Shown here: positions 53,841 through 57,748 of the stretch, in pieces | Numbering within the stretch: position 1 is the stretch's first letter | Layout of the letters: each line of letters opens with the position of its first letter | NCBI GenBank assembly: GCA_002081555.1 | Contig: MZNV01000017.1 | Location: 1 to 57,748, forward strand | DNA length: 57,748 nt | Reading direction: 5' to 3' | DNA from: Protostelium mycophagum | Taxonomy: Eukaryota > Evosea > Variosea > Protosteliida > Protosteliaceae | Notes under the pieces: model-generated | Seen by the model: the letters and a program-made list of their open reading frames with translations, nothing else | What the model was told of the DNA's origin: nothing | Databases searched by the model: none | Program-made: the position numbers and the translations under genes

Positions 53841-56616
53841 TTAGCACATATTTTCGTCGCAAAAGCTGCAGACTCCAAATATACCTTCACCCAACTTCAC
53901 CAATAAAATAAAATAAAATTTGAGAGAAGTTGATGCAAAACTGACTTCAGCAATTGTGAACAGATTCCCCATGCTGGGTTCCTTCAGTGAAATGGTGACA
54001 TGATGTCGTGACTGGTTATATGTGACATCTTGACATTGCCGGAGGTACTCCCAGCCAAAGTAACCCTTGCTCCTCACTTCTTGGAGAGGAGCCAAGTTAC
54101 CATGAGCGACCTGCGTTATCAGAATGACAGGTGTCATGACATGTTGACATGTCACCTCTACAATGGTCAGATTCTTCCATGTCTGATATGCTGTGATGTT
54201 GAAGGGAAATAAATATATGGTGTTGATTGTGACATCTGCTTGTGGATGGTCGAATTTGATCAGAGGGAGCACAGCTGCAAATTAATTTCAGACTGTAGAG
54301 AACTTCACAAATTCGGTCATCGTATATGTCCGCGGGGTAATATTTTCCTTCCATTAAAGTTGAGCCAAAAATCCAAAAGAACATAAGCTGACCTTCATTC
54401 CGTTGATACGATATCATGGTGATGGATGCTTGTCTCACGCTCAGCGTGATGTCTTCTTCCATCAATAGAAGAGAACATCTGAAGGAGCCTTCTCCGTAGA
54501 CATTGTTCGTGATAGTATTCATAAACAAGTCTAAAGAGGAAGAAGCTGTCAAGTTGACGTGATGGAGACGGGCTTCGCCATTGTATTTCAAGAAATAACA
54601 AGTACCTGTGTCTGTCAGAAATTGTCTAATGGGGTTTAAACTTTACAGCCTTGTAGTGTGTTGCCATGGTAACGAAAAAAATAAAATTTCACAAAGAACA
54701 TTTTTTTGAAGCACAAAATCATTGCAAATGCAAAAAAGTCATAAAATTACCTCTCACTACACTGTTGTAGATTTCCAATTCTGCAAATGAGGATGTACCT
54801 ATTTGATTCAAACTAATGAAATTTCGTCGAAATATCCCACCAAACTGAGGGCAGGTGATGACAGCATTTGTAGTTCTCAAGAACAGTTGGCTATCTGTTG
54901 CATACCTTTGGGTCAGCAAAACAATTTCTCCAAAGACATCCAATCTTCCCATGACCTGTGGTAATTTTGTCACCACCTCATCACGTGGGTTCTGTCCAAA
55001 AAAGAAAAATAGAAGCGAAGGATAAAATCACCAAAGAAGCATCCGAAAAATATCAAAAATTGTTGGGGCTTCACAACTTTGCGCATGACTGTAGAAATAG
55101 CGAAGCCATAAGCATTTTCCACAATCAAAATTGACTGCACATACCTCAGAGTACTCCGCTAATGTTAGCATGTGACCTTTCTGCACTTCTACTGCAACAG
55201 AACTATTCGAATGAATGTCAACATGGCAGTCAAAGCGGCTCTTGCCCCCTTGCCACAGCACAACTTTCCCAGTGTTTTCAGAGAAATGCACGGTGGTGTT
55301 ACACAGTTGTAGATTGAGAAAGGTGATGGGATGTGTGGAGTTGACTTTAGAGTTCTTCAGATCAAAGTCGACCTGTGACGTCATCAATGAAGTTGCATTG
55401 AAATGGACTGAACTCAGTGGTGAAAATCCAGAAAAATCGTTTTAGCAAATGCTAAAAATAAAATTGTTTTGGAATTCTGTGGAAATTTTGATCATCATTG
55501 ATGATGTGAAAATCTATTATTCTTGTTTCCTGGAATTATGGTGCATCTATGGTGATACTCTGTATATCCAGCTTTGGATGCTGATCCGCGAAGCCAAAAA
55601 CAGAAGAGATTTTCCTGGAAATATCCTGATAAGTCCACTCACCGTGGTGAAAAATTCACCCTGAAATTCTACATCAGCATGGACATTGTGAATCACGCTG
55701 TGATCTCCCGCCAAAAGTCGGATCATTCCGAGAAAAATCAGTCTACCCTTGTTCATAATGGTTCCTGATCATCGATCAGTTGTGTCAAATATCAACTTCA
55801 TTTGTTTCTTTGGACAACACCTAAAAACAGCCAAAAAATCATCAAAAGTCTATCAAAATAGTTTCTTCTGTACAATGATATACATCACTTGGACTACAAC
55901 GTTGTAACCAGGTCAATCAAGCAACAAAGCACCTGACCAGTCTACGGTCTCAACATGTTCTGACTGGAAGTAAATATTGCCTCCCCGTGCATTTATAACA
56001 GAACTGTCTGAGATGGATAGAGGAGCAGAAAACCGCAGACTTCCCCAATTGGTCACAGAGACAGAGTTCAACTCTTCAGAAGCAAACAAATGACCTGAAG
56101 AGGATGAGAATGCATGAGAAGACGAGTTGACGGCTGACATGAGGTCTCGACAAGAATGGTTCTGTTGTCAAAACTTGTGAACTCAGTGTGCAGAGAGGAG
56201 GACCAAAGAAGATATACATCGGCTTGTATCTTCGCTCTGAGTACAATCCAACTGGTCCTGAAGGTCTCAATCTTCGTCTTTACATTTTGTGATTACCTCT
56301 TCAGCGTGATCTTCTTGACATCGATCACTGTGTTGCTGGTGTAAATCTAGATCAGCTCAAGTGTGAAATCTCAAATTATGCTGATTTACTGTTCGGTTTT
56401 CTGGTGAAGTGACAAGAATCTCATCGTTAGGTGTAGGCAGTGTTTGAAGTTTGTCACAAGTCCAGCAGCTGACCTGAAAAAGTCAAACACGAACCAAGTC
56501 TTGGAGTCGACCTCTTTGGTATCCAGTGTCAAGCAGCTCTCTGAAAAAGTACACAGACGTGCATGTGTATAGACAAGAAGACAAAGAAGAGGGAAGACTC
56601 TGTTGTGCCCTCTCAT
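53841..56616 (-). CDS. Large secreted beta-helix-like protein
   Basis: ATG at 56616 (MRGHNRVFPLLCLLVYTHAR) is a good signal peptide. Exons then read CWTCDKLQTLPTPNDEILVT, IYTSNTVIDVKKITLK, DNRTILVETSCQP, LRFSAPLSISDSSVINARGG, NKGRLIFLGMIRLLAGDHSV, NLQLCNTTVHFSENTGKVVL and MGRLDVFGEIVLLTQRYATD. Short beta-strands with turns (SSVINARGGNIYF, GEARLHHVNLTASSSLDLFM) suggest a right-handed beta helix as found in adhesins. The end is CSFCDENMC, stop at 53841, with poly(A)-like AATAAA downstream. About eleven exons. It may be an adhesin or a wall protein; no known family is claimed. Confidence 0.55.
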
Positions 56617-56993
56617 AGTATGCCGGTATCAATCCCAAACCGATCCAAGCATTCACCGCGACAAGCTCGCAGAATCTCAACTCCGCGAGTGCGTTTTCTG
56701 CGTGGTCAACTACATCAGCCCAAGGCACTGCAATCAGTAGCTAACCATTCCTGCAGAAGCAATAGGACTGGTTGTATTTTGGAACATTACAAAAATAATA
56801 AATGCATCTGGGCGTTGTCTTGCGAATGCTTTTGACTTTACCGAACGGGTGATTTTGAACCAAAATTAAATTTTATTTTTTGAAATAATAAACGCATCGG
56901 AGATTTTCCGCTGCCAGACGATGGGCGAGCTCTTAGAGTTTGTTTGTGCCCAAAACATAATTTTGAAATACTAAACAAAACAACCCAAAGAAG

Positions 56994-57263
56994 ATGAATA
57001 TGTACGAGGAGTTGATCAGCATGAGCAAGGTCAATGTGTGCACGAGCAAGGTCTCTAATAATAACTCTGTCATCACAAGGCAAAAGGCGATCTCTGCATT
57101 ACAAAAGCATAAGAGCAATCTCGCAGTCATCTTTGCCCCGACATCTGAGGAGTCACGAGATCAGTTTGACATTGACCTCTATAAGATTATGCTTGACACG
57201 GAGTCCACCTTTCAACCTCTCTCTCTTCCCACCATCACAGAGTTACCAGAGTTTGAGAAATGA
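56994..57263 (+). CDS. Small single-exon protein, 89 residues
   Basis: ATG at 56994 (MNMYEELISMSKVNVCTSKV), then QKAISALQKHKSNLAVIFAP, TSEESRDQFDIDLYKIMLDT, ending LPTITELPEFEK. No signal or membrane segment. The composition and clean frame suggest a real cytosolic protein. Divergent from the beta-helix gene (378 bases between starts). Function unknown. Confidence 0.5.
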   Translation: MNMYEELISMSKVNVCTSKVSNNNSVITRQKAISALQKHKSNLAVIFAPTSEESRDQFDIDLYKIMLDTESTFQPLSLPTITELPEFEK

Positions 57264-57325
57264 AGGTCTGCAGCTTGGGCGATTTGAGGGAATGTAAATA
57301 AAGTTCTGAGTAGATGTTTTAGTTT

Positions 57326-57748
57326 ATGTTACATATCCAGATTGAGAAGTACGATCCTTTGAAGGTCTTTGTGGGAAAGAGGGTCCTCATTCTCATGATC
57401 CCCAAGGTTTTCAAAAAACTTCAGGGCAAGGTGCCCTTCGTGCTCGCTTTCTGCTTCCAGATTTCGGTTCGCACTTTCGCTTTACCAAGTGTTGTTGATC
57501 ATCACAAGCATCGTTCTCTATTGATTTGGATAAGTTGTCACGCTGGCATTTATGACAACTCTTGTCTTCTTACTCGTCCAGAGGCTCAAAAATACCTCTG
57601 TCCTCCTTCACGACATCGATGAGGGCATTTAAGAGTTACTGTCGCCGTCTCGAGATTTTTCATCAGGGTAATAACCAAACGACACTGTCAGCATGACTCG
57701 ATTACTTCAGGTGAGAAGTGATTTTATTGGACAATGTATAGATCAGAT
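57326..57748 (+). other. Right edge: unresolved coding signals
   Basis: A plus-strand open frame (57326-57622, starting MLHIQIEKYDPLKVFVGKRV) contains hydrophobic stretches such as VPFVLAFCFQ. Another frame shows VVTLAFMTTLVFLLVQRL. Splicing could not be solved. At 57693 an ATG gives MTRLLQ followed by a good donor GTGAGAAG, a likely first exon of a gene continuing past the window. Confidence 0.25.

Noticed and set aside
56483-56728. Minus-strand frame MPWADVVDHAENALAELRFC...
   Set aside because: Overlaps the signal-peptide exon of the beta-helix gene in another phase; no continuation found.
1-57748. CRISPR arrays, insertion sequences, LTR or virus-like elements, rRNA
   Set aside because: No regular repeat-spacer array, transposase, reverse transcriptase, integrase, capsid-like or rRNA sequence was seen; tandem repeats are short and intronic.

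Overview
The window is nuclear DNA of an intron-rich unicellular eukaryote. Nearly every gene is cut by many short GT-AG introns (about 35-120 bases), genes lie tightly packed on both strands, introns are AT-richer than exons, and one eukaryotic tRNA-Val(AAC) gene is present. The protein set (plant-like LRR surface protein, F-box, C2H2/SAM/U-box, TBC/EF-hand RabGAP, Mediator subunit, DDX55-type helicase, OTUD6-type deubiquitinase, sedolisin, GH16 wall enzyme, GPI-like mucins) fits a free-living amoeboid or fungus-eating protist, for example a protosteloid amoebozoan. That placement is inference from gene style only. No LTR, virus-like, LINE, IS or CRISPR element was recognised.

Layout. 1-5 kb: minus-strand LRR surface protein (runs off the left edge), a possible arrestin-like protein and an F-box protein. 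5.3-10.2 kb: cytochrome P450 (plus), a charged hydrophilic protein (minus) and an MPPED-type metallophosphoesterase (plus). 10.6-19 kb: PSI-like membrane protein (minus) and a 6.5-kb GRAM-TBC-EF-hand RabGAP (plus). 19.4-21.4 kb: a secreted protein with a tandemly duplicated domain and a Ser/Thr mucin. 22-29 kb: small housekeeping genes (cupin, MsrA, MED9), a winged-helix candidate, a C2H2-SAM-SAM-U-box gene and several tiny genes. 29-30.6 kb: gene-poor stretch with a duplication and hairpins. 30.6-35 kb: S53 sedolisin. 35-40.5 kb: DEAD-box helicase, tRNA-Val and small genes. 40.5-46.6 kb: MFS transporter, unknown protein, OTU deubiquitinase. 46.7-51.9 kb: small membrane protein, GNAT, Kre6/Skn1-like GH16 protein. 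52-57 kb: two large extracellular membrane or secreted proteins (minus), then small genes at the right edge.

The most unusual signal is not a gene. Introns and gaps share a set of short repeated words: (1) CTACAAC/GTTGTAG, often forming the 3' splice site and a facing copy inside the same intron; (2) GAAATTTC repeated at about helical spacing after splice donors; (3) the CRE-like palindrome TGACGTCA, about 19 copies by eye; (4) REP-like hairpins TGCGGC-NNN-GCCGCA, about seven copies; (5) hairpins built on CGGTAA/TTACCG and CACGTTAA/TTAACGTG, about a dozen. These are far above chance and could be traces of intron-spreading elements, a splicing or chromatin code, or binding sites. Exon boundaries given here were read by eye from splice signals and reading frame and may be off by a few codons.
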